A DNA stretch of 64,000 bases from UBA1724 sp963621575. GTDB taxonomy: Bacteria > Verrucomicrobiota > Lentisphaeria > Oligosphaerales > Oligosphaeraceae. The position numbers and the translations under genes were made by a program. Location: assembly GCA_963621575.1 (NCBI GenBank), contig CAVFEH010000004.1, positions 73,076 to 137,075 on the forward strand, in the 5' to 3' direction. Below the pieces are notes generated by a model. That model was given only the letters and a program-made list of their open reading frames with translations, was not told the DNA's origin and made no database searches. Of this stretch, positions 24,639 through 33,195 are shown in pieces. Each line of letters opens with the position of its first letter. The first letter of the stretch is position 1.

Positions 24639-25205
24639 ATGATGCAGCGATTCCTTCCCCCCCTGGCGTTCCTGGCACTCCTCTCCCTGGCGGCAGTGCT
24701 CCCCGCGCAGCAGCCGCAGCGCGGCGGCGCGATTTCCGCCCAGCAGGTCATGTCCACTCTGGCGGGCATGCGGAGCGACCTGGATGCCGCGATCGCCCGG
24801 GACAAGCAGCTCTCCACCCGCCTGGAGAGCCTGGAGGAGGAGCTCTCCCGGAAGAACACCGAACTCCAGAATCTGCGTGCGCTCTGCCAGACCCTGGCCC
24901 AGCAGAACCAGAACCTGGAAAACCGCATGAATGAATTGCAGAGTGGCGTGGAGGCCGACCAGAGCGCCCGCCGGGAGGAGTGGAGGAAGCTGACCAACGA
25001 TATCACGGGCATGGTCCGGAACGCCCCCGCCGCGAACGTGCCTGACGTGCCCACCGTGGATTTCAAGATCGCCCCCGGCGACACCCTCTCCTCCATCGCC
25101 AAGGCCGCCAAATGCACCGTCCGGGAGATCATGGCCCTGAATCCCTCCCTGAAGTCCGCCGACGACATCCGGGTGGGGCAGGTCCTGCGGATTCCCAGGA
25201 AGTAG
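24639..25205 (+). CDS. Exported coiled-coil protein with C-terminal LysM domain
   Basis: 188 residues from the ATG 8 nt after GGAGA; another in-frame ATG lies 15 bases upstream. A signal peptide (FLPPLAFLALLSLAAVLPAQQ) leads into a predicted coiled coil (about 35-110; heptad-like LESLEEELSRKNTELQNLR and QNLENRMNEL). The last 45 residues are a LysM module: IAPGDTLSSIAKAAKCT, IMALNP, IRVGQVLRIP. LysM binds N-acetylglucosamine glycans, so the protein probably sits at the peptidoglycan in the periplasm. It may be an envelope spacer or division/recycling factor, but nothing more specific can be said. Confidence 0.85.
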   Translation: MMQRFLPPLAFLALLSLAAVLPAQQPQRGGAISAQQVMSTLAGMRSDLDAAIARDKQLSTRLESLEEELSRKNTELQNLRALCQTLAQQNQNLENRMNELQSGVEADQSARREEWRKLTNDITGMVRNAPAANVPDVPTVDFKIAPGDTLSSIAKAAKCTVREIMALNPSLKSADDIRVGQVLRIPRK

Positions 25206-25224
25206 CGCGGGGAGGGATTGGGAG

Positions 25225-25464
25225 ATGGTTACCCAGATCGTCCTGGCGGAGGAGCCGCTGGACTTCTCCGAAGCGCTGTCGGTCCCCGGCGTCAGCGAGG
25301 CCCACGCCGTTCCGGCGGGCGCGCCCTATCGCACGGTGTTGATTCTGCGGGGCCCCACGGCGGAGTTCCTGTCGGGCACGCTGTCGAGGCTCTCCTGCGG
25401 AAAAACGACGGTCCTCCCCGTGGGCGCCAGCAAATCCGCGCTGGATCCGCAATTTCTCGCCTAG
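25225..25464 (+). CDS. Small hypothetical protein (79 aa)
   Basis: A short frame with GGGAG just before ATG and codon use like its neighbours. The sequence begins MVTQIVLAEEPLDFSEALSV and shows no signal peptide, membrane segment or motif I know. It lies 19 bases after the LysM gene and 45 before era, so it could be in the same transcript. It could also be spurious, but the ribosome site and position support a gene. Confidence 0.5.
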   Translation: MVTQIVLAEEPLDFSEALSVPGVSEAHAVPAGAPYRTVLILRGPTAEFLSGTLSRLSCGKTTVLPVGASKSALDPQFLA

Positions 25465-25509
25465 GGGACCGTTTTCCGGACAGCCCATCCTTCTTGACCC
25501 TTTCTCTTC

Positions 25510-26451
25510 ATGGAACCTGAATCGCAGCAGATCCCGCACGCCGACTCTCCTCTGGTGCCGCCCAAGGGGCATACCGGCTATGTGGCCCTTCTGGGGCGCC
25601 CGAACACCGGAAAGTCCACTTTCCTGAACACCGTGCTGGGATGCCATCTGGCCGCGGTCTCCTCCAAGCCCCAGACCACCCGGAAGTCCTTCCTGGGCAT
25701 CTACAACGACGACGACTCACAGGTCATCTTCCTGGACGCCCCCGGCGTCCATCCCGCGAAGATCGCCATTGACGAGGCCATGTCGGAGTCGGTGTCGAAG
25801 GTCCTGGAGGATGCGGACCTGGTGGTGTGCCTGGTGGATCCCACGCGTCCCGTCGGCGAGGAGGACGGCATGGCGGCGAAGCTGGCGGCCTCCTGTGGCA
25901 AGCGGGTGCTGCTGGTGCTGAACAAGTGCGACGTGAGCACGCAGCAGCAGCGCCGGGACGCCCTGAAGTTCTACCGCGAGAGCCTCCCGGATGCGGAGTG
26001 CCTGGAGATGACCGCCACGGACCACGAGTCCGCAGGGCGTCTCATCGCGCGCCTGAAGGAGCTCCTTCCTGTGGATTTGCTGTTGTATGACCGCGAGGAG
26101 GTCACCACCGCCTACGAACGGGACATCGCGGCGGAGCTGATCCGCGAGGCGGTGTTGGAACTCCTGCACCAGGAGATCCCCCACGCCATCGCAGTCACGC
26201 TGGATTCCTGGAATTCCACTCCCGGGGGCGTGGAGATCGCGGCCACGCTGATTTTGGAGCGGGACGCCCACAAGGGCATGGTGATTGGCCAGGGCGGCAA
26301 GATGATCAAGGCCATCCGCCATCGCGCGGTGAAGAAGATTTCCGAGCTGTGCCAGGGCGGCTGGGTGAAGTTGGAGCTCTCCATCCGGGTGATTCCCCAT
26401 TGGCGGAGGCACAAGCAGTTCCTGAAGAACATCCGTCTATGGGAAGAGTAG
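25510..26451 (+). CDS. era: GTPase Era
   Basis: 313 residues. Essential GTPase that binds the 3' end of 16S rRNA during small-subunit assembly. Seen: G1 GRPNTGKST, G2-region QTTRKS, G3 DAPG, G4 NKCD, and the C-terminal KH domain with GMVIGQGGKMIKAI. Length matches the family (about 300). The ATG has no Shine-Dalgarno but a pyrimidine-rich leader. The next gene, comF, starts inside the last codons of era (13-bp overlap), so the two are translationally coupled. Confidence 0.96.
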   Translation: MEPESQQIPHADSPLVPPKGHTGYVALLGRPNTGKSTFLNTVLGCHLAAVSSKPQTTRKSFLGIYNDDDSQVIFLDAPGVHPAKIAIDEAMSESVSKVLEDADLVVCLVDPTRPVGEEDGMAAKLAASCGKRVLLVLNKCDVSTQQQRRDALKFYRESLPDAECLEMTATDHESAGRLIARLKELLPVDLLLYDREEVTTAYERDIAAELIREAVLELLHQEIPHAIAVTLDSWNSTPGGVEIAATLILERDAHKGMVIGQGGKMIKAIRHRAVKKISELCQGGWVKLELSIRVIPHWRRHKQFLKNIRLWEE

Positions 26452-27155
26452 GGGGGCTGCTTCGACTGCTGGACCATTTTCTGGCGCCGCCGGTGTGCCC
26501 CGCCTGCCGGGAGGCGCTGGTGGAGGGGCCGGAGGGCATCTGCCCCGCCTGCCTCCGTTCCCTGGAACGACTTCCCGAAAAACGCTGCCCGCTCTGTGGC
26601 GGCCCCCTGGACACCCCCCTGGAACTCTGCCGGGAATGCGTCCAGGAACCCCGCCCCTGGACAACCGCGGTCTGCGCATACCCATACCACGGCCCCGCCG
26701 GCGATTGGCTCCGCGCCCTGAAATACGGAGGGCAACTCGCGTTCGCACCGCCACTGGCGCGGGAGATGGCACACGCCTGGAACACATACGGAAGGCCCTG
26801 CATGGATGCGCAGCTTGTCGTCCCCATCCCCCTCCACTGGCGGCGCATCCGGGAACGGGGCTTCAACCAGGCAGGCGTCCTGGCGAAGGAACTCTCCCTG
26901 CGGCTTGGCATTCCCTGCGGCGACGTCCTTTGCCGGCCCCGTGGCACCGGACACCAGGCGCGGCTGAAGGGCGAGAGCCGGCGGCGCAATCTCCGCGGCG
27001 CCTTCGCCCTCCGCTCCGGAAAGGATGTCCACGGCCTCCGCATCCTGGTGGTGGACGATGTTTTCACCACTGGCGCCACACTCTCCGACGCCTGCCGCGC
27101 GCTCCTTCAGGCCGGCGCGGCGGAAACCGCGGTGCTGGCCGCGGCCCGGGCGTAG
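26439..27155 (+). CDS. comF: ComF family phosphoribosyltransferase-like protein
   Basis: 238 residues. Two N-terminal zinc-finger-like pairs: CPAC...CPAC and CPLCGGP...CREC (about residues 20-68), then a type I phosphoribosyltransferase domain with VVPIPLHWRRIRERGFNQA and the PRPP loop ILVVDDVFTTGATL. ComF is needed for DNA uptake in competent bacteria; its enzymatic role is unclear. The ATG chosen overlaps the era stop region. A comEC-like gene is present near 37 kb and pilus genes near 55-62 kb, so a competence pathway is plausible (inference). Confidence 0.88.
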   Translation: MGRVGGLLRLLDHFLAPPVCPACREALVEGPEGICPACLRSLERLPEKRCPLCGGPLDTPLELCRECVQEPRPWTTAVCAYPYHGPAGDWLRALKYGGQLAFAPPLAREMAHAWNTYGRPCMDAQLVVPIPLHWRRIRERGFNQAGVLAKELSLRLGIPCGDVLCRPRGTGHQARLKGESRRRNLRGAFALRSGKDVHGLRILVVDDVFTTGATLSDACRALLQAGAAETAVLAAARA

Positions 27156-27223
27156 CGCGGCTTGCGTCCGACCGTCCCCGTTCGCCTCATTGCACACTCC
27201 CCCCTCCTTCCGCTCCCCATTTC

Positions 27224-27634
27224 ATGTGCCGTTTTTTTACATTGATGGAAGTCATGGTCGCCTCGCTGATCCTGGCGTTCAGCGTGGCGGCGACGGTGTC
27301 CATCGTGGGGACGAGCCAGGCGAAGGTGCTGCGGGAGGAGCGCCGGTGGATTCGGGAGCACGCCTTGAGCAATGCGCTGGAGTTCTATTTGTCCACGGGT
27401 CCGGATGGGACCCCCCCCGCGGAATTGTTTCCCGCGGGATGGACGGCGGAGTGCGAGCTGGCGAATGTGGAGGATGGCTTGCACGAGGAGGCCCTGGAAT
27501 CCATTTCCGGCTGGCGCATGGGGGAATTCCGGGTATGGCTCTATGACGGCCAGGGCAATCTCGTGGGCAGCCAGTCGGTGCGCAAGCTGGTGAAGAACGA
27601 GGACGTGGATTACACGCCCACGGCGGGGGAGTGA
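27224..27634 (+). CDS. Minor pseudopilin, GspI-like
   Basis: 136 residues. Class III signal: MCRF|FTLMEVMVASLILAFSVAATVSI, with Glu at +5; the residue before the cleavage point is Phe, where Gly is the rule. Short mature domain ending before an overlap with the next gene. Order and size (GspI-like, GspJ-like, GspK-like) match the minor pseudopilin tip complex of type II secretion systems. C/T-rich leader without Shine-Dalgarno. It is far from the assembly genes on the other strand at 55-62 kb but probably serves the same machine (inference). Confidence 0.75.
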   Translation: MCRFFTLMEVMVASLILAFSVAATVSIVGTSQAKVLREERRWIREHALSNALEFYLSTGPDGTPPAELFPAGWTAECELANVEDGLHEEALESISGWRMGEFRVWLYDGQGNLVGSQSVRKLVKNEDVDYTPTAGE

Positions 27635-27639
27635 CGGCG

Positions 27640-28329
27640 ATGGCGCTTCGCAGAAATCCCTTCACCTTCCTGGAACTGGGGATCGCGGTGACGATCCTCC
27701 TGGCGCTGGCGGTGGTGCTTTTCGGGTATTCCCGGAGTGTCTCCCAGAGTTGGTCCAAGCTCATCCAGGAAAAGAACCGCTTCCAGGAGATCCTGACCCT
27801 GGACCGCACCCTGGACGCCATCCTGGCAAACGCCGTCCCCTTCACCTGGACCAGCGATGACGCCACCCGCGAAGACGGCACCTTCCCCTTTGTCGTGGCG
27901 GGACCCGACGCCCTCCGCATCGCATATCTCCACGATCTCCACGACGCCGAGGAGGGCGCCCTCCGCTTCGGCGAACTCTATGTCCAGGAAGACAACCTTT
28001 ACTTCCGGTACTCCGACCGCCCCTTCTATCAGTGGGAGGACCTCCAGGGACGGGAACAGACCGCGCTCCTGGCCGAACAGGTCGACGGACTCTCCTTCGC
28101 CTATCTGGACTGGAGCGACGACGAGGATGACGACTGGGAGGACCGCTGGATCTGGACCGATTCCTGGGAAACCGAGGACTCCGGGCGCAAGGACATCCCC
28201 CTGGCCATCCAGGTCACCGTGCATTGGTCCGACGGCCGCCAGGAAAGCTGGGTCCGCCGCACCATGGGGAATTCCTACCGCGAACGCTTCGGGAAGTGGG
28301 ACCCCCTCTCCGAGGACAACCGAAAATAG
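27640..28329 (+). CDS. Minor pseudopilin, GspJ-like
   Basis: 229 residues from ATG, which has GGGGGAG about 8 nt upstream; a GTG nine bases earlier overlaps the previous stop (GTGA). Class III signal: RRNP|FTFLELGIAVTILLALAVVLFG with Glu at +5 and Pro before the cleavage point, an unusual residue there. The mature part is a typical GspJ-like mixture with an acidic run (about DDEDDDWEDR). Second gene in the minor pseudopilin run. Confidence 0.75.
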   Translation: MALRRNPFTFLELGIAVTILLALAVVLFGYSRSVSQSWSKLIQEKNRFQEILTLDRTLDAILANAVPFTWTSDDATREDGTFPFVVAGPDALRIAYLHDLHDAEEGALRFGELYVQEDNLYFRYSDRPFYQWEDLQGREQTALLAEQVDGLSFAYLDWSDDEDDDWEDRWIWTDSWETEDSGRKDIPLAIQVTVHWSDGRQESWVRRTMGNSYRERFGKWDPLSEDNRK

Positions 28330-28338
28330 CCCGCCACC

Positions 28339-29370
28339 GTGAATCGCATGACTCTCCCATCGGATTCGGACAAAGTCTCCCGCGGCCAGCGCGGCATGGC
28401 GCTGGTGATGGTCATGGGCGTGCTGGCCACGGTGATGCTGCTGGTCTCCCACTTGATGACAGTCTCCGAACTGGTCTCCCGGGAATCCTACGCAGTCTCC
28501 TCAAAGGGGCTCCTGCGCTACCGCGCGGAATCCGCCGCGGAGACCGCCTTCTGGCTCCATCTCACCGACCGGCGGCTCTTCTCCGACCGCACGCTGGGAC
28601 AGACTGCGGATGACGACGGCCGCGCTTCCTGGGATTTCCCACCCTGGATGCTGGATGGACGGCCCCATCTCATGGACGAGGAGCGCACCTGCGTCACTCT
28701 CACCTCCGGAGAAAACGGCATCGTCAAGAAAAATCTCTCCAGCCAGCTGAAGAGCGGGCGCAGCGCCGTGGATGACGCCGATTATCTGGTGGCCGTGGAT
28801 GAATTCGCCGCCGCCCTCACCGACTACGAGGACTCCGACGATCTGCGAAGCCTCAATGGCTACGAGGCGGACGACTACGCCGCCGACGGCTTCCCCACCC
28901 TTCCGCGCAACGGCGCCATGGAGTTCAAGGCGGAGCTCTACTGGCTCCCAGGCTGGCAGGAGGTCATCACCCGCGAGATCGCCACTCTGCCGCCCTCCGG
29001 AATCTCCTACACCTACAAGGACTCCGGGCGCACTTCCATCTACGCCGCCACTCAGGCGGAGATCGCCGACAAGCTGGATCTGGACGAAGACGACGCGGAG
29101 GTGCTGGAGATCATGGAGGCCCTGCGACGGTGGCGGGAGGACGGCATCCCCCTGGACGACACCCTGGACGCCACGCTCCTGATCTCCCTGAAATCCGATT
29201 TTACGTTCTCCGAGGCCGGCGTGGCCCTCCTGGAGTCCCAGGCCTACGATGGACAGCGGGAACTCATGGCGGGATACCGAATCGTCCGGGAGGCGAAGAT
29301 CTCCTCCCGCACCTTCTTCGCTGACAAGAAGAAGGAGTGCCTCTGCATCTGGGAGCGGAAATGGCGCTAG
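28339..29370 (+). CDS. Minor pseudopilin, GspK-like
   Basis: 343 residues from GTG (an ATG three codons later is equally possible; neither has a ribosome site). Signal QRG|MALVMVMGVLATVMLLVSHLM, with the Gly at -1 and no Glu at +5, exactly as in GspK, the tip pseudopilin. A large acidic mature domain follows (DYEDSDDLRSLNGYEADDYA). GspK caps the pseudopilus with GspI and GspJ. The gene overlaps murB by 10 bases. Confidence 0.78.
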   Translation: MNRMTLPSDSDKVSRGQRGMALVMVMGVLATVMLLVSHLMTVSELVSRESYAVSSKGLLRYRAESAAETAFWLHLTDRRLFSDRTLGQTADDDGRASWDFPPWMLDGRPHLMDEERTCVTLTSGENGIVKKNLSSQLKSGRSAVDDADYLVAVDEFAAALTDYEDSDDLRSLNGYEADDYAADGFPTLPRNGAMEFKAELYWLPGWQEVITREIATLPPSGISYTYKDSGRTSIYAATQAEIADKLDLDEDDAEVLEIMEALRRWREDGIPLDDTLDATLLISLKSDFTFSEAGVALLESQAYDGQRELMAGYRIVREAKISSRTFFADKKKECLCIWERKWR

Positions 29371-30239
29371 AACGCCGCGAATGCCGCTGGCACGAGCTGA
29401 CCTCCCTGCACACGGGGATGGGGCGCGTGACCCTCTGGACCCTGGGGGCCGCGGAAGACCTCCGGGAGGTCCTCCGGGAGATTCCCGGCGGCGCGGTGGC
29501 CATGCCCTTCGGCCACGGAACGAACTGCCTTGGGTCCGACCAGGACGGCTGGAATCTTCTCCGCTGGAAACCCTCCGGGACCCTCCCGGAGCCTGAAGGG
29601 CCCCGCAGGAATATTCTCCGGGCCTCCGCGGGAATGCCACTTCCCTGGCTGGCACGCAGCGCTGCCAGCCGCGGACTGGGCGGGCTGGCGCCTCTCTCCG
29701 GAATCCCCGGCACTCTCGGCGGCGCGGTCCGCATGAACGCCGGCGCAAATGGCCGGCAGCTCTCCGACTTTCTCCTGGAATGGCACGGCGTCGATTTGGC
29801 GGATGGCGCCACGCTCTCCTGGCGCCGGGGGGACGGCGGCTTCGGCTACCGCGTTTCGCCCCTTCGGGAGGGGCAGCTGGTGACGGAGGCCCTCCTGGAG
29901 CTGCCTTGTTCCACTCCCGGGAGGGAACTGCGGCTCTTCCAGGAGGAGACTGCCCGCCGCCGCGAAAAAAATCCCCAGGGACCCTCCGCGGGCAGCATTT
30001 TCCGGAATCCTCCCGGAGACTCCGCTGGACGGCTGCTGGAGGCCGCGGGGTGCAAAGGACTCCACTGCGGCCCCCTGGTCGTCAGCGAACAGCACGCAAA
30101 CTGGATCCTAAACCCCACTGCCACCCCCGCTTCCGCACAAGACGCGGAGACGCTCATGGAGGAGATGCGACGCCGGGTGCCTGGATTGGTGCCGGAAGTC
30201 CTGGTGCTGCGCGGGCCCGGCCTCCGCGACCCTGCCTAG
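29361..30239 (+). CDS. murB: UDP-N-acetylenolpyruvoylglucosamine reductase
   Basis: 292 residues. FAD enzyme that reduces UDP-GlcNAc-enolpyruvate to UDP-MurNAc with NADPH in peptidoglycan synthesis. Seen: PFGHGTNCL (FAD pyrophosphate loop), LSGIPGTLGGAVRMNAGANG, GYRVSPL with the catalytic-region Arg, NPQGPSAGSIFRNP with the proton-donating Ser, EAAGCKGL, SEQHANWILN, and the C-terminal Glu in VPEVLVL. The FHEXTPXX-type insertion is short, suggesting type II MurB. Start ATG lies inside the end of the GspK-like gene. No other mur gene is close. Confidence 0.93.
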   Translation: MALERRECRWHELTSLHTGMGRVTLWTLGAAEDLREVLREIPGGAVAMPFGHGTNCLGSDQDGWNLLRWKPSGTLPEPEGPRRNILRASAGMPLPWLARSAASRGLGGLAPLSGIPGTLGGAVRMNAGANGRQLSDFLLEWHGVDLADGATLSWRRGDGGFGYRVSPLREGQLVTEALLELPCSTPGRELRLFQEETARRREKNPQGPSAGSIFRNPPGDSAGRLLEAAGCKGLHCGPLVVSEQHANWILNPTATPASAQDAETLMEEMRRRVPGLVPEVLVLRGPGLRDPA

Positions 30240-30561
30240 TCTATTGGGGGCACGGGGGGGGCGGTCTTTTGGATATGGGACGCGTTTCCCGTCCAAGTGC
30301 GCCCGTAAGTGCGCCTCTGGCCGCCATGCGGCGGCGCCTGCCAACGCCGCGTTCCTGGCTGCCTGCGTATTTTCGCTGAAGACGACCAAAGGACGAGGGC
30401 CGCTGCGGTGAGGGAGTTTGCAGTCCGGGGGACAGAAGCTGCGGTTCCGGGGCATGGCGCGGAGCCGTTGCGCCGGCGTCCGTTAAGTATAAATAAAATT
30501 TGATTTGACGCGGGGAAAGTGTTGTCTTATTGTCACTTGCAAGGACTTTTGGAGGGATTCT
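30240..30561. promoter_or_regulatory. Intergenic region with a clear promoter before the hipBA remnant
   Basis: A 322-base gap. I see no gene in its first 260 bases apart from short GC-rich repeats such as AAGTGCGCC twice near 30296-30315. The last 80 bases are AT-rich and carry the promoter listed separately. Confidence 0.5.
30505..30533 (+). promoter_or_regulatory. Sigma70-type promoter of the hipBA remnant
   Basis: TTGACG (30505-30510), a 17-nt spacer, then TATTGT (30528-30533). It is the best -35/-10 pair of the window, preceded by an AT-rich stretch that could act as an UP element. It lies 28 nt before the ATG of the HipB fragment. Confidence 0.6.
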
Positions 30562-30720
30562 ATGTCGAAGCGCACTGCCATCTTGTTTCCGAAGACGTTG
30601 CGGACGCTGCAACAGCTTGGCGCGAATATCCGGCTGGCGCGGTTGCGTCGCAATGTGACGGCGAAGCTGACGGCGGATCGTGCGGGCATCAGCGTGGTGA
30701 CGTTTGGGGGCGTCGGCTGA
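30562..30720 (+). pseudogene. HipB-like antitoxin fragment (XRE helix-turn-helix, truncated)
   Basis: 52 codons: MSKRTAILFPKTLRTLQQLG, then ANIRLARLRRNVTAKL, ADRAGIS. This is the standard N-terminus of HipB-type XRE antitoxins and contains helices 1-3 of the HTH. It breaks off just after AGIS; the expected LWKIEKG-type continuation and about 35 more residues are missing. GGAGG stands 11 nt before the ATG and a good promoter is upstream, so the remnant may still be expressed. Next to it lies a HipA C-terminal piece in another frame. Confidence 0.7.
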
Positions 30721-30992
30721 TGCCGCGCCGCGCTGCGGAGCAGGTGCGGCAGGGCCTTCGGGAATCCGCACGGCCTCGGGAGTCCGATTATCTCCTGGGC
30801 GTCTGTGATGAGACCCGCATGGTGGCGCCCCTCTTCCGCCTGTCCCGTGGCCAGGCCGCCGGTATCCTCCGCCGCATTTGCCAGGTGGTCGCCTCTTTCC
30901 GCATATACGCGGACCAGGCTGGCATTTCCCGCGCCGGCCAGGAGGAGATGGCGGACGCCTTCCAGGCTGCGTGCGCCGGAAAGGGCTTTTAG
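30720..30992 (+). pseudogene. HipA-like toxin, C-terminal fragment only
   Basis: About 90 codons in a frame different from the HipB piece. SDYLLGVCDETRMVAPLFRLS, then AAGILRRICQVVASFRIYADQAGISRAGQEEMADAF, matches the last helical part of HipA kinases (pattern VAPLFRLS...W/R..A...GIS..E...M..AF). The kinase core of about 330 residues is absent. A single deletion from inside hipB to the end of hipA, or deletion plus decay, would produce this layout. It cannot be an active kinase. Confidence 0.68.
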
Positions 30993-31147
30993 GCAAGCAC
31001 AAAAAAGCGGATTACATTTCCCCCCGCGTCTTTTTTTCCAGGCGCGCGTCCCGGAATGGCCCTGTCCTGTATTTGTGTTGCGTGATGAGGGCGGCTTGTC
31101 CGGGATGTGCATGAAGAAACCGAAAAACAAACACACTGACTCCTACG

Positions 31148-32581
31148 ATGAGCGGCAAAAATTCTGGCTTCAGTAGCAAAATTGGTTATGTCCTGGCGGC
31201 TGCGGGTTCCGCGGTGGGCCTTGGCAATATCTGGCGCTTCCCCTATCTGACGGCGAAGTACGGCGGCGGCATCTTCCTGCTGACCTACCTGGTGCTGGTT
31301 CTGACCTTTGGTTACGCGCTGCTGGTGGCGGAGAACAACATCGGCCGAATCACCGGCAAGGGCCCCGTGGGCGCCTACCGGCACTTCTGCTCCCAGGAGA
31401 AGAGCGGCCTGAACCGCTTCATCTGCGCGGGCGGCTGGATCAACGCCATCGTGCCCCTCATCATCGTCCCCTACTACTGCGTCATCGGCGGATGGGTCAC
31501 CAAGTACCTGGTGGCCATGATCGTCAGCCCCGTCCAGGACTTCAAGGCGGACAACATGGTGCAGGTGGGCGAAAAGGCGGTGAGCTACTCCGCCAACTAC
31601 TTCACCTCCTTCGTGACCTCCACCTGGGAGCCCGTCTTCTACTTCCTGGTCTTCGCCGCCATCATGGGCGCCGTCATCGCCTTCGGCGTGGAGAAGGGCG
31701 TGGAGCGCTTCAACAAGATCTGCATGCCCGCGCTCTTCGTGCTGCTGCTGGGCATCTGCGCGTATGTCTTCTTCCTGCCCAACTCCGGCGCCGGATTCCG
31801 CTACTACCTGATGCCCGACACCTCCAAGTTCAGCTTCATGACCGTGGTGGCCGCCATGGGACAGCTCTTCTTCTCCCTCTCCATCGCCATGGGAATCATG
31901 ATCACCTACGGCTCCTACATGCGCAAGGAGGACGACCTGGCCGCCAACGTGAGCCACGTGGAGTTCTTCGACACCATGGCGGCCTTCCTGGCGGGCCTCA
32001 TGATCATCCCCGCCGTGGTGGCCTTCGGCGGCCCCGAGGCCGCCGAGGCCGCGGGACCGGGACTGGTCTTCATCACCATGCCGCAGGTCTTCGCCAGCCT
32101 CTCCCCCATCGCCGGAAAGTTCCTGGCCGCGCTCTTCTTCCTCCTGGTGCTCTTCGCCGCCTCCACTTCCGCCATCTCCCTGCTGGAGACCAACGTCCAG
32201 AGCATCGGGCAGGAGCTCAAGCTGACCCGGAAGACCTCCATCATCATCGGGATGTGCGAGATCATCGGCGTGGGCATCATCACCATCCTGGGCTACAGCG
32301 TCCTGAGCTTCGTGAAACCCCTCAGCTTCCTGCCCATCTGCAAGAACATGGACATCCTGGACTCCATGGACTTCCTGAGCAACAACATCATGATGCCGAT
32401 CGCGGCCATCTTCACCACCATGCTGGTGCTGGGCGTCATCGGACTGCAGAAGTTCAGCAAGTCCGTGGCAGCAGGACGCCCCTGGAAGCGGAAGTTCGTC
32501 TTCGAGTTCTGCATGCTGGTGATCATCATCCCCTGCCTGCTCCTCATCCTCCTCAACTCCATCTTCCCCTTCAGCAACTAG
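31148..32581 (+). CDS. Sodium-dependent neurotransmitter-symporter family (NSS/SNF) transporter
   Basis: 477 residues, about 11-12 membrane segments. Uptake of an amino acid or similar small molecule with Na+. The family signature is at the N-terminus: KIGYVLAAAGSAVGLGNIWRFPYLTAKYGGG (unwound TM1 with the Na+/substrate site). Further: LVAENNIGRITGKGPVGAY, the GGW-rich TM3 region, FSLSIAMGIMITYGSYM in TM6, and FAASTSAISLLE in TM8, where the Ser pair matches the Na2-site region. Substrate cannot be told from this. Bacterial members of this 11-TM type include tyrosine/tryptophan carriers. Single gene. Confidence 0.9.
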   Translation: MSGKNSGFSSKIGYVLAAAGSAVGLGNIWRFPYLTAKYGGGIFLLTYLVLVLTFGYALLVAENNIGRITGKGPVGAYRHFCSQEKSGLNRFICAGGWINAIVPLIIVPYYCVIGGWVTKYLVAMIVSPVQDFKADNMVQVGEKAVSYSANYFTSFVTSTWEPVFYFLVFAAIMGAVIAFGVEKGVERFNKICMPALFVLLLGICAYVFFLPNSGAGFRYYLMPDTSKFSFMTVVAAMGQLFFSLSIAMGIMITYGSYMRKEDDLAANVSHVEFFDTMAAFLAGLMIIPAVVAFGGPEAAEAAGPGLVFITMPQVFASLSPIAGKFLAALFFLLVLFAASTSAISLLETNVQSIGQELKLTRKTSIIIGMCEIIGVGIITILGYSVLSFVKPLSFLPICKNMDILDSMDFLSNNIMMPIAAIFTTMLVLGVIGLQKFSKSVAAGRPWKRKFVFEFCMLVIIIPCLLLILLNSIFPFSN

Positions 32582-32612
32582 CCGCGGCGCCAGAGCGCCC
32601 GCGACGCCTCCC

Positions 32613-32647
32613 GGCCCCGGCTCCGAACCCACCTCGGAACCGGGGCC
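32613..32647 (+). terminator. Strong hairpin after the NSS transporter gene
   Basis: GGCCCCGG / CCGGGGCC, 8 bp, with an inner TCCGA/TCGGA stem. No T run follows, so it may work as a Rho-dependent or structural end. Confidence 0.4.
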
Positions 32648-32666
32648 GTTCCGCACCCCGGGAGAA

Positions 32667-32694
32667 TTGTAAACACCGTAATCCGCGTTACATT
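32667..32694 (+). promoter_or_regulatory. Candidate promoter of yajC-secDF
   Basis: TTGTAA (32667-32672), 16-nt spacer, TACATT (32689-32694), 47 nt before the yajC start. Confidence 0.5.
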
Positions 32695-32741
32695 ACGGGG
32701 TTGCGTTTCTTTCCGTACACCCCCATTTTGGAGACACTCCC

Positions 32742-33131
32742 TTGAACACCTTTCTGTCCCAAGCATTGATATTTGCCCAGGAAGCCGCCCCCGCCGCCGC
32801 CCCCGCCGCGAACGGCGCCGCCCAGCCAGCCCCTGCCGGAAGCGGATGGGGCAGCTTCCTGATCTTCATCCCCATCTTCGGACTCATGTATTTCCTCATG
32901 ATCCGCCCCCAGCAGAAGAAGCAGAAGCAGATGCAGGAGATGCTCCGGCAGTTGAAGGCGGGGGACAAGGTCATGATGAACAGCGGCGCCCTCGGCACCA
33001 TCGTCGCCATCGCCGAAAAGACCGTCCGCGTCTCCTTCGCCGACGGCCATCAAGTGGACTTCGTGCGCGCCGCCGTGGCGGAGATCCTGAAGGACTTCCC
33101 CGGCAAGGAGGAGAAGGAGGAGAAAAAGTAG
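32742..33131 (+). CDS. yajC: Preprotein translocase subunit YajC
   Basis: 129 residues from a TTG start; GGAG lies 8 nt upstream and no ATG precedes the membrane segment, so TTG is the only sensible start. One transmembrane helix (SFLIFIPIFGLMYFLMIRPQQKKQKQ, about residues 37-55), then the conserved LKAGDKVMMNSGALGTIVAI domain and a basic/acidic tail (EEKEEKK). An Ala/Pro linker precedes the helix. Together with SecDF, coded just downstream, it forms the SecDF-YajC complex that assists SecYEG export. Confidence 0.95.
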   Translation: MNTFLSQALIFAQEAAPAAAPAANGAAQPAPAGSGWGSFLIFIPIFGLMYFLMIRPQQKKQKQMQEMLRQLKAGDKVMMNSGALGTIVAIAEKTVRVSFADGHQVDFVRAAVAEILKDFPGKEEKEEKK

Positions 33132-33195
33132 CGCCAGAGCGGCGCGGCTCCTTCGTTCGAACACTTTCACAGCAATATCATCCCTTCGCGACATA

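Noticed and set aside
23176..24642. Plus-strand open frame of 488 codons opposite rsmB
   Set aside because: rsmB on the minus strand has both catalytic cysteine motifs and the SAM loop; the plus-strand translation is low-complexity Gly/Glu/Arg.
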